Shown: positions 25,377 through 33,361, counted from the first letter of the stretch. The stretch is 43,899 nucleotides of DNA from Streptomyces plumbidurans (GCF_019857225.1 NZ_JAFJSY010000050.1:1-43899); one strand, 5' to 3'. Translations and numbers: made by a program. The notes: generated by a model not told the origin, from the letters alone.

Positions 25377-25574
25377 ATGCCCGTCTGGGCGGCCCGTAGC
25401 CTCTCCTTGATCAACCCCGACCTGCGCACCCCGCGCAAGCTCCTCGGCAAGAACCTCCACGCCACCTCCGGGAAGGCCCAGCGCCTCCTCGGCTGTAAAC
25501 CGCGCCCCATCGAGGACACCATCGCCGAAACCGCGGAAAGTCTCCTCGCCCTCGACAGTGCCTGCGCAGCCTGA
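25377..25574 (+). pseudogene. C-terminal remnant of an NAD-dependent epimerase/dehydratase
   Basis: The 65 codons match the C-terminal tail typical of atypical SDR epimerase/reductase proteins: PVWAARSLSLINPDLRTPRK, then LGKNLHATSGKAQRLLG and a final KPRPIEDTIAETAESLLAL, the usual helix after the substrate domain. No Rossmann GxxGxxG segment lies upstream; instead the sequence joins the GH125 remnant within about 70 bp. It therefore looks like the 3' end of a gene left by the same deletion that removed most of GH125. A short functional peptide is unlikely. Confidence 0.6.
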
Positions 25575-25601
25575 CCCTCTGGCCTGCGCCGAACCCTTTT
25601 G

Positions 25602-25617
25602 CATAACAAGCGTTATG
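25602..25617. promoter_or_regulatory. Inverted repeat over the promoter of the NTF2-like gene
   Basis: CATAAC-AAGC-GTTATG is a perfect 6-bp dyad with a 4-bp spacer. It lies 9-24 bp upstream of the -10-like TACGGT (25626-25631), where a bound repressor would cover the -35 region. No regulator is assigned. Confidence 0.5.
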
Positions 25618-25625
25618 TCTTGAGG

Positions 25626-25631
25626 TACGGT
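25626..25631 (+). promoter_or_regulatory. -10 element for a leaderless transcript
   Basis: TACGGT lies six bases before ATG 25638, so transcription would start at or next to the initiation codon. No Shine-Dalgarno sequence is present. Confidence 0.5.
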
Positions 25632-25637
25632 GGTCGC

Positions 25638-26093
25638 ATGACGTACCAAGACACAGAGCAGCACGCAGAGCGCGAGAGCACGGACGAGGGTCGCGTCCGC
25701 CACCTGGTGGCCGAGATGTACGCGACCGTCTCGGGCCCGGCAGGCCCGCGCGACTGGGCGAGGGACCGTGAAGTGCTGCACCCCGATTGCCGCCTCATGC
25801 GGGTCGTGCGCTCCGACCCCGGTCGGCCGCAGCTGGAAGTGCTGACGCTGGACGGGTTCATAGCGGCGGTCACGCCGTTGCTCGAGTCCGCCGACCTGTA
25901 CGAGATCGAGACCAGCAGCGAGGTCCGGCTCTTCGGCAACATCGGCCATGTGTGGAGCACGTACGAAGGCAAGCGCTCCCCGGACGACGACGCCGAACCG
26001 AGCTTTCGCGGCGTGAACTCGATCCAGGTCGATCGCGACGCCGACGGCCGGTGGTGGATCCGCAGCATGCTGTGGGACAACGAGTACGCCTGA
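25638..26093 (+). CDS. NTF2-like/SnoaL-like protein
   Basis: A 151-residue cytoplasmic protein of the NTF2-like superfamily (SnoaL/DUF4440 type). The N-terminal helix, a wide alpha+beta core and the ending DADGRWWIRSMLWDNEY are characteristic. Members of this fold range from cyclases to stress proteins without known activity, so no reaction is assigned. It starts at ATG 25638, where a -10 element six bases upstream implies a leaderless mRNA. It heads a group with an isochorismatase-like gene 15 bp downstream. Confidence 0.75.
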   Translation: MTYQDTEQHAERESTDEGRVRHLVAEMYATVSGPAGPRDWARDREVLHPDCRLMRVVRSDPGRPQLEVLTLDGFIAAVTPLLESADLYEIETSSEVRLFGNIGHVWSTYEGKRSPDDDAEPSFRGVNSIQVDRDADGRWWIRSMLWDNEYA

Positions 26094-26108
26094 GAAGGAG
26101 TTGGGTCC

Positions 26109-26678
26109 GTGTCCACTGCTCTGATCATCGGGGACGTTCAGCGAGGCATTACGCGCAACTACCCGTTCGCCCAGCAGGTCGTGCCGCCGCTCACCGAGCT
26201 GCTGCCGCGTGCTCGTGCGGCGGGGGCCCTGGTGGTGTTCGTGCGTTTCGGCTTCCGGGGCAACGGCGCCGACCTACCGGCCGGCATCCCGCTGTTCCGC
26301 TCGTTCTTCGACGCCGGAGACGACTTCCACGAGGGAACGCCCGGTACCGAGCTCGATCTTCCGGTCACGGACGAGGACGTGGTGGTGCTGAAGCGCCGTG
26401 CCAGCGCGTTCGCGGGCACGGACCTGGATCTCGTACTCCGCGCTCGCGGCGTCACCGGACTCGCGATCGCCGGGGTGGCGACCAGCGCGATGGTCGCCGC
26501 CACCTGCTACGACGCGGCGGATCGCGGCTACCACCTGACGGTCCTGCGTGACGGGTGCGGTGACGGCGATCCGGACGTGCACGACTTCTTCATGGACAAG
26601 GTCTTCCCAGGACGGGGATTCGAGGTGGTGCCTTGCGCGGTCTGGCCCGGAGGTGGGGCCGGACATGAAGATCGGTGA
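26109..26678 (+). CDS. Isochorismatase-fold protein lacking the catalytic cysteine
   Basis: A 189-residue protein of the cysteine-hydrolase/isochorismatase superfamily. Two of the three usual catalytic residues are visible, D9 (ALIIGDVQRG) and K95 (VVLKRRASAF). The position of the nucleophilic cysteine (usually T-x-x-C-V) is occupied by M128 in GVATSAMVAATCYDAADRGY. A related group of the family also lacks the cysteine, as does isochorismatase itself in some members, so it may have another activity or a binding role. GTG 26109 follows AAGGAG with eight bases between. Its 3' end overlaps the merR gene by 14 bp. Confidence 0.85.
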   Translation: MSTALIIGDVQRGITRNYPFAQQVVPPLTELLPRARAAGALVVFVRFGFRGNGADLPAGIPLFRSFFDAGDDFHEGTPGTELDLPVTDEDVVVLKRRASAFAGTDLDLVLRARGVTGLAIAGVATSAMVAATCYDAADRGYHLTVLRDGCGDGDPDVHDFFMDKVFPGRGFEVVPCAVWPGGGAGHEDR

Positions 26679-27039
26679 GGCGTCCCGGGCAAGCGGTGTG
26701 AGTGCGAGGTCCTTGCGGCACTACGAGGATGAAGGCCTGATCGTGCCCGGCCGTTGCAGCAATGGATTCCGGGACTACTGCCAGTCGACCGTCGACAGAG
26801 TGGTCACCATCCGCTCGCTCCTGGAGTCCGGGCTGCCCGTCCGCTTGATCAGAGAGCTCCTGCCGCACACCGCGGCCGGGTCCAACGACCGTACAGGCGT
26901 GGTGTGTTCGGAGTTTCTGCGCGAGGTGGCGAGCTATCGTGACCGGCTCACCGCTCGCATCGCCGTCCTGAACGACCAGCGTGCGGCACTCGACGCGTAC
27001 TTGCGGGAAGCCCGAGGCCGAGATCTGCAGGATTTCTGA
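26665..27039 (+). CDS. MerR-family transcriptional regulator
   Basis: A 124-residue MerR-type activator. The winged HTH is at the N terminus (MKIGEASRASGVSARSLRHY, then DEGLIVPGR), followed by the dimerisation helix near residues 80-115. There is no fused effector domain, and the C-terminal part has only one cysteine, in VVCSEF, so a metal sensor of the classic two-cysteine type is unlikely. It overlaps the preceding gene. The intergenic region to the next gene contains a MerR-type operator inside an over-long spacer, making the quinone oxidoreductase its probable target. Confidence 0.9.
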   Translation: MKIGEASRASGVSARSLRHYEDEGLIVPGRCSNGFRDYCQSTVDRVVTIRSLLESGLPVRLIRELLPHTAAGSNDRTGVVCSEFLREVASYRDRLTARIAVLNDQRAALDAYLREARGRDLQDF

Positions 27040-27048
27040 CCGTGCCGC

Positions 27049-27081
27049 TTGACCTTGACGTAAGTGGGAGGTTTCTACGGT
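27049..27081 (+). promoter_or_regulatory. MerR-type promoter of the quinone oxidoreductase gene
   Basis: TTGACC at 27049-27054 and TACGGT at 27076-27081 are separated by 21 bp (19 bp if TCTACG at 27074 is used), longer than the usual 17 bp. An imperfect dyad, ACCT at 27052 and AGGT at 27069-27072, lies within this spacer. This is the architecture MerR activators act on. The -10 element is six bases before ATG 27088, so the transcript would be leaderless. Confidence 0.7.
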
Positions 27082-27087
27082 CGGTGC

Positions 27088-28101
27088 ATGGACATTGAAG
27101 AGCACGGAACTGCTGCACAGACCATGCGGGCGTTGATCCAGCACTCACATCGGGGACCGAAGGACCTGACCCTGGCCACCGATCGATCGCGTCCCACTCC
27201 GGCGCCCGGCGAATATCTGATCCGCGTGGGCGCCGCCGGCATCAACTTCGCCGACGTGATGCAGACATACGGAACGTACGGAGGCGGGCCGCAAGCCCCC
27301 TACGCGGCCGGCTTCGAGGCCGCGGGCGAAATCATCGAGGTCGGCGCGGAGGTCGAACACCCACTGCCCGTCGGAACCCATGTCGTCGGCGTCGGCCCAG
27401 GTGCGTTCGCGCAGTACATGACGATGCCGGCAGCGGGCGTCCTTCCGGTCCCTACCGGCTGGAGCGATGCCGAAGCCCTTGGCATGGTGCTGAATTGGGC
27501 GACCGCCTTGGCCGCACTCAAGCCGCTGGGAGACATCAAGAGGGGCGAGGTGGTGCTCGTTCACGCCGCCGCCGGGGGAGTGGGGCAGGCCGCTGTCCGT
27601 CTTGCCCGTCACTACGGCGCGCGCGTGATCGCCACGGCGTCGCCGGGCAAGCACGACAGCGTCAGGGCGCTCGGCGCGGAGGCCGTCCTGGACGGTCGCC
27701 GCCCCGATCTGGCCGCGGAGATCATGGCTTTGACCGGCGGCGTCGACGTGGTCCTGGAGTCGGTGGGACAGGCCACGTTCGAGGTGAGTCTGTCCGTCGC
27801 CAAACCCTTCACCGGACGCGTCGTCGTCTTCGGCGCCGCGTCCGGCGAAACCGAACTCAGCACCCACGACCTGGTCTTCAACCACCAGGTCCAGGTCAAG
27901 GGCCTGCACATCGGAGCGCTGGCAGCGGCAGCACCGTCCTGGTACCACTCGTTGCTCGTCGAGATCGAGGCACTGATCGCCGAAGGCGTGTATCCCCCCG
28001 GTACGCCGCAGGTGCACGCGCTGACGGATGCACCCGAGGTGCTGCGGCAACTCGAAGCAGGGCTGACCCAGGGCAAGCACGCACTCGATCCCTGGCGCTA
28101 G
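27088..28101 (+). CDS. NADPH:quinone oxidoreductase (zeta-crystallin-like MDR family)
   Basis: A 337-residue medium-chain dehydrogenase/reductase of the quinone oxidoreductase type. The GroES-like N-terminal domain holds RVGAAGINFADVMQTYGTY. The Rossmann domain has the NADPH motif LVHAAAGGVGQAAVRLARHY. The zinc-ligand cysteines of alcohol dehydrogenases are absent, as expected for QOR. It probably reduces quinones or electrophilic enones in the cytoplasm. It follows the MerR gene and has a MerR-type promoter. It converges on the ABC ATPase gene with nine bases between. Confidence 0.9.
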   Translation: MDIEEHGTAAQTMRALIQHSHRGPKDLTLATDRSRPTPAPGEYLIRVGAAGINFADVMQTYGTYGGGPQAPYAAGFEAAGEIIEVGAEVEHPLPVGTHVVGVGPGAFAQYMTMPAAGVLPVPTGWSDAEALGMVLNWATALAALKPLGDIKRGEVVLVHAAAGGVGQAAVRLARHYGARVIATASPGKHDSVRALGAEAVLDGRRPDLAAEIMALTGGVDVVLESVGQATFEVSLSVAKPFTGRVVVFGAASGETELSTHDLVFNHQVQVKGLHIGALAAAAPSWYHSLLVEIEALIAEGVYPPGTPQVHALTDAPEVLRQLEAGLTQGKHALDPWR

Positions 28102-28110
28102 AAACACCAC

Positions 28111-28938
28111 CTATTTGGTTCGCGACCTCCGGTACTCCTCGACCACCAGGTCGGTCAGCTCGGTGACCGACGTCTCCGATGTGTACTTGTCGAAGGTGAT
28201 CTCGCCGTGCTGAAGCAGGTTGACCCGGTCACAGACCTCGAAGACCTGGGCGTAGTTGTGGGCGATGATGATGACGGAGACCTCGCCGCGGGTCTTGAGG
28301 TCGTTGACCAGGTCGAGGATGAGTGCGGCTTCCTTGGCGCCCATCGCGGCCAGGGGCTCGTCGAGAAGGAGGACCTTGGCCTCGGAGTAGACCGAGCGGG
28401 CCACGGCGATGGCTTGGCGCTGACCACCGGACAGCTTGGCGACCTCGACGTCGACCGACGGAATGTTCACACCCATCTCGTCCAGGTGCTCCTGGGCGAT
28501 CTTGCGCATCGCGCGGTTGTTGAGCAGCCGGGTGGGCCGGATCGTCTCCCGGTTCAGGAACATGTTGTGATAGACCGTCAGTTCGTTGACCAGCGCCAGG
28601 TCCTGGTACACCGCGTCGATGCCCAGCGAACGGGCATGGTCGACCGACTTGAGTGTCACCTCCTCGCCGTTCAGGAGGATGCGCCCGGCGTCGGGCTGAT
28701 GAAAACCGCAGAGGATCTTCAACAGGGTTGACTTTCCGGCGCCGTTGTCACCGACCAGGGCGAGCACCTCACCCTTGTTCAGACGCAGGTTCACGTCCCG
28801 CAGCGCCGTGACCGCGCCGTAGCCCTTGGCCATGTGCTCCACGGCGAGGGCCGGTGGCGGTGTCTGCTCCGGGGTCTGAGCCGGTGTGGGTGGTGCCGGT
28901 GTCGGCGGTGTCGGTGTCTGCCCGGTCGTGTCGCTCAT
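28111..28938 (-). CDS. Sugar ABC transporter ATPase, CUT2 family, single ABC domain
   Basis: A 275-residue ATPase. A Pro/Thr-rich N-terminal stretch of about 30 residues precedes one ABC domain with Walker A GDNGAGKST, signature KLSGGQRQAIAVARSV and Walker B VLLLDEPLAAMG. Classic RbsA-type proteins carry two ABC domains (about 500 residues); this one has a single domain like FrcA. It energises import through the permease encoded just upstream; its ATG start overlaps the permease stop (ATGA, 28935-28938). Substrate unknown; pentoses, fructose or inositol are typical for CUT2. Confidence 0.9.
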   Translation of the reverse strand: MSDTTGQTPTPPTPAPPTPAQTPEQTPPPALAVEHMAKGYGAVTALRDVNLRLNKGEVLALVGDNGAGKSTLLKILCGFHQPDAGRILLNGEEVTLKSVDHARSLGIDAVYQDLALVNELTVYHNMFLNRETIRPTRLLNNRAMRKIAQEHLDEMGVNIPSVDVEVAKLSGGQRQAIAVARSVYSEAKVLLLDEPLAAMGAKEAALILDLVNDLKTRGEVSVIIIAHNYAQVFEVCDRVNLLQHGEITFDKYTSETSVTELTDLVVEEYRRSRTK

Positions 28939-29987
28939 CGGCGGCCTGCCCTTCGCAGTCTGGCCAGGTACACGTTGAGCACCATGGAGAGGATGATCGC
29001 CGCACCGAGGATGATGTTGAACGGGTTGGCGTTGATGCCGATGAGGTTGAACCCGTTGCGCAACTCCGCCAGGACGAGCGCGCCGAGCAGCGCCCCGACG
29101 ACCGTTCCCGAGCCGCCCGCCAGCGCCGTACCGCCGATGACCGCGGCGGAGACGGCGGTGAACATCGGGGAAGCACCGTCCGCACCCGCGGAGGTCGGGT
29201 CGATCGAGTCGACGCGGAAGGCCTCCAGGATGCCGGCGAAGGCCCCGAGGGCGCTGGTGACCATGAAGTTGCCGCATTTGATGCGGCCGGTCCTGATGCC
29301 GGCCTCGCTCGCGCCGAGCGGGTTGCCGCCGGTGGCGATCGTGTAAAGGCCCCAGCGGGAGCGGGTGAGCACGACGTGGAAGTACGCGACGATGATCAGG
29401 CACCAGATCAGTTCCGACCAGTCCGCCTGCCCGAACCAGCCGCGCACCCCGTGCGCCGCCTCGGGGATCTGTGCCGGGTACGCGTGCGACGTGGTCAGCA
29501 TGATGCCGAGGATGAGGAAGAGCATGCCGAGCGTGGCGACGAACGACGGCACCTTGAGCACGACCACCACGAAGCCGTTGACGAGACCGATGACGGCGCC
29601 GGCCAGTATCGAGCCGATGATCGCCACGATCGGGTACGTGCCGTAGTAGTCGATCATGTAGTGCATCAGGAACGGCGACAGCGCGAAGACTGCGCCCACC
29701 GACAGATCGATCTCTCCGCTGACCAGCAGCAGCACCATGCCCGCCGCGATGATCGCGTAAGGGGCCGTCTGCTGCGAGAGGTTGACCAGGTTGTTGCGGG
29801 CAAGGAAGTCGGAGTTGTTGGACCAGAAGTACAGCAGCAGACCCACCGCGACGATGAAGATGGTGGCCTCGCGGCGGATCACGAACGCCTCGTAGACCAG
29901 GCGCAGCGGGCCGTGCCGCCTCACCAGCGGGGTGCCGGCCGTGGTGGTCTTCCCGTCGATCGCGTCCTGCACGGTCCGCTCGCTCAT
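28935..29987 (-). CDS. Sugar ABC transporter permease, CUT2 family
   Basis: A 350-residue integral membrane protein similar to RbsC/FrcC. About ten hydrophobic segments are visible, with the family region MVLLLVSGEIDLSVGAVFAL and the conserved TALAGGSGTVVGALLGALVL. It forms the membrane channel for the sugar delivered by the upstream binding protein. The ATG overlaps the binding-protein stop as ATGA (29984-29987). Confidence 0.92.
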   Translation of the reverse strand: MSERTVQDAIDGKTTTAGTPLVRRHGPLRLVYEAFVIRREATIFIVAVGLLLYFWSNNSDFLARNNLVNLSQQTAPYAIIAAGMVLLLVSGEIDLSVGAVFALSPFLMHYMIDYYGTYPIVAIIGSILAGAVIGLVNGFVVVVLKVPSFVATLGMLFLILGIMLTTSHAYPAQIPEAAHGVRGWFGQADWSELIWCLIIVAYFHVVLTRSRWGLYTIATGGNPLGASEAGIRTGRIKCGNFMVTSALGAFAGILEAFRVDSIDPTSAGADGASPMFTAVSAAVIGGTALAGGSGTVVGALLGALVLAELRNGFNLIGINANPFNIILGAAIILSMVLNVYLARLRRAGRR

Positions 29988-31123
29988 GCGTGCGCGATCG
30001 GGCCGGAGCGCTTGATCAGCTGCTGCTTCGTGCTGGAGCCCTCGTACCGGGTCTTGGTCTGCAGATAGGGGCTGACGTTGTCCTTGGTCACGAAGAGCAG
30101 GCCGGTGTCGGTGACGCTCGGGATCACCAGCCCACCGGACAGCTTGTACATCCACAGGTAGAGCACGCTCAAGAAGCCCTGCAGATAGGGTTGTTGGTCG
30201 ATGGTGAAGTCGAGGTCGCCCGCCTTGATCGCGGTGAGGGTGTTCGGGTTCAGGTCGAAACCGCCCGCGACCACGTTCTTCTTCTTCAGGCCGTACTTCT
30301 TCACGACCTTGCCGACGCTCTCCGTCGAGCCCGCGTCGACCGCGAACAGGCCCTTGAGGTCCTTGTGTCCGCTGACGTACGCGTCGATGGTCGACAGCTC
30401 CTGCGGAAGCTCCGCGCCGCTGGCGACCGACTTGAAGTTGATCGACTTGCCGGATGCCTTGATCGCGTCGGTGGCCCCGTCGATGCGCGGCTGGATGTTG
30501 AGCGCGCCGGGGGTGGCGATGAATCCGACCGCGTCTCCGCCGGAAGGCATCAACGAGGCGATACGGCGGCCCAGTTCGACCCCGGACTGGTAGAGGTCCT
30601 GCCCGACGTAACAGAGCCGACTCGTCCCCGGATCGCCTTTCGCCCCGTCCGCGTTGTACGAGATGGTCGGAATTCCGGCGTCCAGGGCTTTGGCGACGGG
30701 CGACTTGAAGGCGTTCTTGTCGACGACCGCCAGCGCGATGCCGTCGGCCTTCGCGGAAACGGCCGAGCTCATGGCGCTGACCATTTCCGGAACGCTCGAA
30801 TCTTTCGAACCGGTCCACTGGAACGAGGCACCCAGAAGCGCGCAGGCGTCCGACGCGCCGTATTGCGTCGGAGTGAAGAACGGATTGGTCGTGACGTGGT
30901 TGACGAACACGAACTTCCACTTCGGCGTCTGTGGGAAGTCGCCGACGCCGTTGCCCGATTTGTTGTTGTCGCTCTTGTTGTCGGCTGAACAGGCGGACAG
31001 CAGGGCAGCCGCCGCGGCCGAGGCGCTCAGCATTCCCGCGCCGCTCAACAGCCGCCGCCTGGCCAGCCCGTTCAGGCTGAGCGTGTCGACGGCCTCTTCC
31101 ACCTGCGGATCGATCTTCTTCAT
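29984..31123 (-). CDS. Sugar-binding lipoprotein of the CUT2 ABC transporter
   Basis: A 379-residue solute-binding protein of the ribose/fructose type (Peripla_BP_4). A polar N terminus with ARRRLLSGAGML leads into an Ala-rich hydrophobic stretch and the lipobox LLSAC, then a Ser/Asn/Lys linker, suggesting a Tat-exported lipoprotein. The mature part contains FVNHVTTNPFF and GIALAVVDKNAFKSPVAKAL. The start at 31123 has GGAG five bases upstream; upstream in-frame starts lack one. It is first in the binding protein-permease-ATPase operon and lies 186 bp downstream of the U32-like gene on the same strand. Confidence 0.9.
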   Translation of the reverse strand: MKKIDPQVEEAVDTLSLNGLARRRLLSGAGMLSASAAAAALLSACSADNKSDNNKSGNGVGDFPQTPKWKFVFVNHVTTNPFFTPTQYGASDACALLGASFQWTGSKDSSVPEMVSAMSSAVSAKADGIALAVVDKNAFKSPVAKALDAGIPTISYNADGAKGDPGTSRLCYVGQDLYQSGVELGRRIASLMPSGGDAVGFIATPGALNIQPRIDGATDAIKASGKSINFKSVASGAELPQELSTIDAYVSGHKDLKGLFAVDAGSTESVGKVVKKYGLKKKNVVAGGFDLNPNTLTAIKAGDLDFTIDQQPYLQGFLSVLYLWMYKLSGGLVIPSVTDTGLLFVTKDNVSPYLQTKTRYEGSSTKQQLIKRSGPIAHA

Positions 31124-31203
31124 GATCACTCCGGCCCGCTCGGCCCACGCTGCCCGGTATTTCGAACGGCGTTCGGCATAATTGGTGGGGCTGAAAGTAG
31201 AAC

Positions 31204-31218
31204 CGGCCTGATAGGCCG
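31204..31218. promoter_or_regulatory. Hairpin/dyad between the U32-like gene and the CUT2 operon
   Basis: CGGCCT-GAT-AGGCCG is a perfect 6-bp stem with a 3-base loop, 81 bp before the binding-protein start and about 90 bp after the U32-like stop. It could be an operator, an attenuator or a weak terminator; nothing decides between these. Confidence 0.4.
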
Positions 31219-31309
31219 TCAAGGCCCCCAGTCGGCTACGGTTTCGTCAAGATCTGTACGTGAATCGTCAGCCCTGCCCCACCTGCGTCGGCGCCGGCGT
31301 AGCCACCGG

Positions 31310-32215
31310 TCAGGTGCTGCCTTTCGCCTCCGGATAGTGCCGGCGGAGCACCGAAAGACCGATCGCCGCACGCCGTACGCGCTCGCGCGCGGTCGCCACG
31401 GCCACGTCGGCAAGGTGCGCTCCGGACGGATACAGCGATGGCGCGTTTCGTACCGTGAACTTGAGATGGACAGGAGCGGCCACGCGCACCAGGGCCGGGA
31501 TGTCGTAGTACCGGACCACACCGCCGAATTCGTCGGCCCCCTCCACGTAGACGTCGAGCGGCGTGTCGACGGCGTGCCGGATCGCCGCCATCTGGGCCAG
31601 GGTGAGATCGATCGGCAGGTTGATCGTGGTGACCCCGAGGTCCTCAAGGACACGGGCGGACGCCGGATTGGCCGTAGGCATCGATACCGACGCCTTGATG
31701 CCCAGGTCCGGCGGCAGATCGCCGGCCTCTCGCATGCGGCCGAGGACCCACAGCTGGCCGATGTCGGCCACGAGCACGCTGCGCACGCCGAGGTCGCAGC
31801 CCCGGATGACGTCCTCGACCCCGTACGCCAGCTGGTCGGCGCCGCGCAGCACCGCCGCCGCACCGCCACCCGCCGCGGACGCGGCCTGGACACCGATGTC
31901 CCAACCGCCGCGTGGACCCACGAACAGGCAGATCTCCAGGTCGTGTTCGCGGCCGAGCGCCACCATCTGCTCGATCTCCGAGTCGGTCAGGAGCATCATG
32001 CCGCTGCCCTGGCTGATCCGATGGATGCGGATCCCGTGCCGCTCGGCCTCGCCCACCACCGCCTGCAACGGTCCCGGACCCTCGACCGACGGGATCTCCA
32101 CCCGGTACTGCGCGCCATCCGGAAACCGCTTCTCCGAATCGGGCAACTCCCCGAGGTCCCGCTCCGGCAGCCCCAACGCCGACAGCGACCGCCGCGACCT
32201 TTCCATGCCGTCCAT
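31310..32215 (-). CDS. U32-peptidase-like TIM-barrel protein
   Basis: A 301-residue protein with a TIM-barrel look and resemblance to the U32 family (repeating beta/alpha units; SVLVADIGQLWVLGRM, INLPIDLTLAQMAAIRH, DVYVEGADEFGGVVRYYDIP). U32 proteins include collagenase-like peptidases and tRNA- or quinone-hydroxylating factors, but the usual U32 cysteine clusters are not visible, so no reaction is assigned. ATG 32215 has AGAAGG five bases upstream. The frame stays open to 32314, but that extension would cover a perfect 21-bp operator. It precedes the CUT2 transporter genes on the same strand. Confidence 0.6.
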   Translation of the reverse strand: MDGMERSRRSLSALGLPERDLGELPDSEKRFPDGAQYRVEIPSVEGPGPLQAVVGEAERHGIRIHRISQGSGMMLLTDSEIEQMVALGREHDLEICLFVGPRGGWDIGVQAASAAGGGAAAVLRGADQLAYGVEDVIRGCDLGVRSVLVADIGQLWVLGRMREAGDLPPDLGIKASVSMPTANPASARVLEDLGVTTINLPIDLTLAQMAAIRHAVDTPLDVYVEGADEFGGVVRYYDIPALVRVAAPVHLKFTVRNAPSLYPSGAHLADVAVATARERVRRAAIGLSVLRRHYPEAKGST

Positions 32216-32236
32216 CGGGACCTTCTTCCGATCGAT

Positions 32237-32257
32237 ATGTCGAACCCTGTTCGACAT
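32237..32257. promoter_or_regulatory. Perfect 21-bp inverted repeat upstream of the U32-like gene
   Basis: ATGTCGAAC and GTTCGACAT form perfect 9-bp arms around CCT, 22 bp before the ATG at 32215. The arms resemble the actinobacterial LexA box, but the spacer here is three bases instead of four, which changes the half-site register. A dedicated regulator of this gene and perhaps the sugar transporter is likely. Confidence 0.7.
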
Positions 32258-32336
32258 CACTGCGCTTGGACGGTAGGCAGCGAGCGATGAGCCGTCAACG
32301 GCAGAGGGAGGCATTCGCTGCGCGGGGGCTCGGGCT

Positions 32337-33215
32337 TCAGTGGACCGGAGGGGTTGGCTGGTGTTGTTGCTTCACCAGTACGGCGCGGGTGTACAGCAGG
32401 TGGAAACCGTGGCGTTGCACGTTCTGCTGGGACCTGGAACCCGGTTGGGTGGTCACTACGGCGATGTCGCAGCCGGCGGCCGCGGCGTCGGCGAGACGGG
32501 TCGCGAGCAGGGCCGTCTGTACGCCGTGGCGACGGTGCGCGGGGGCGGTCGCCGCTCCGGTGAGCTGCGCGACGCCGTCCGCTGTACGAAGGCTGCCGCC
32601 GCCGGCTGCGGTGCCGTCGCTCAGGGCGATGTAGTGCACCACTCCGGCCGCGGCGAAGTCCCGTTCGGCGTTCGCCAGCACGTGTCGTGGGAAGTCCTCG
32701 TGCGCGGGGACGCCTTGGGCGTCGGGATGCGCGAAACCCTCGGCCACGACGTCCAGCCAGGTGTCGAATTCGTCGTCACGGCACTTCCGGACCTCGATTC
32801 CCGGGTGAGCCACCGCTTGGCGCGGACCGTCGAGGGCGAGTCCGAGCACGTTCTCGAACGAGGTCAGCCGGTATCCGCGCTCCGTCAGCAAGGCGCCGAT
32901 CCCGGGGTCGGCCAGCGCCGACACCTCCGCCTGCACCGGGGCACCGCGCTCGGCGAAGGCCCGCTCGATGTCGTCGAGCGAGGCCGCGTCGGGCACACCG
33001 TCGAACCCGAGTCCGGCGACCTTGTTGAAAGGGGAGCCGTCCTCGGCGAACGTGGCCACGGCACCGCCCAGCGGCAGCACGAATCCGCCGTTGTCCGCTC
33101 GGCGCCGGCAGGCGGCCTCCGTCGCCGCGGCCATCAGCTGAACCTCGACGCGTTCGATGCGCTGCGCCAGGGCGAGGTCGCAGAAAAGCGGCGACCGGGT
33201 CATGTGCGCCCGCAT
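32337..33215 (-). CDS. GNAT-family N-acetyltransferase
   Basis: A 292-residue protein with a C-terminal GNAT domain. The acetyl-CoA loop is TGAATAPAHRRHGVQTALLA, followed by a beta-bulge region around YIALSDGTAAGGGSL. The N-terminal half (1-150) is a second, degenerate GNAT-like or unrelated alpha/beta domain. It would transfer an acetyl group to an unknown amine in the cytoplasm. ATG 33215 has AGGA about seven bases upstream; ATG 33203 is a weaker alternative. It stands alone between the U32-like and SDR genes. Confidence 0.82.
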   Translation of the reverse strand: MRAHMTRSPLFCDLALAQRIERVEVQLMAAATEAACRRRADNGGFVLPLGGAVATFAEDGSPFNKVAGLGFDGVPDAASLDDIERAFAERGAPVQAEVSALADPGIGALLTERGYRLTSFENVLGLALDGPRQAVAHPGIEVRKCRDDEFDTWLDVVAEGFAHPDAQGVPAHEDFPRHVLANAERDFAAAGVVHYIALSDGTAAGGGSLRTADGVAQLTGAATAPAHRRHGVQTALLATRLADAAAAGCDIAVVTTQPGSRSQQNVQRHGFHLLYTRAVLVKQQHQPTPPVH

Positions 33216-33361
33216 CTTGTTTCCTGGCTCATGCTCGGAGGCTAGTCGCCGTCTCCCGCGCCGAAGCAGCAAATTTCCTTCTGGTTCGAGGAGCGGGCCC
33301 GGCACGCGCTGGGCGGTGCGGGGCGTTGCTGACGTAGGACACGCACGGTTCTGCGTTCGCG

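Noticed and set aside
32239..32255. LexA (SOS) box
   Set aside because: The actinobacterial box has TCGAAC-N4-GTTCGA; here the spacer is three bases, and the neighbouring genes are not DNA-repair genes.
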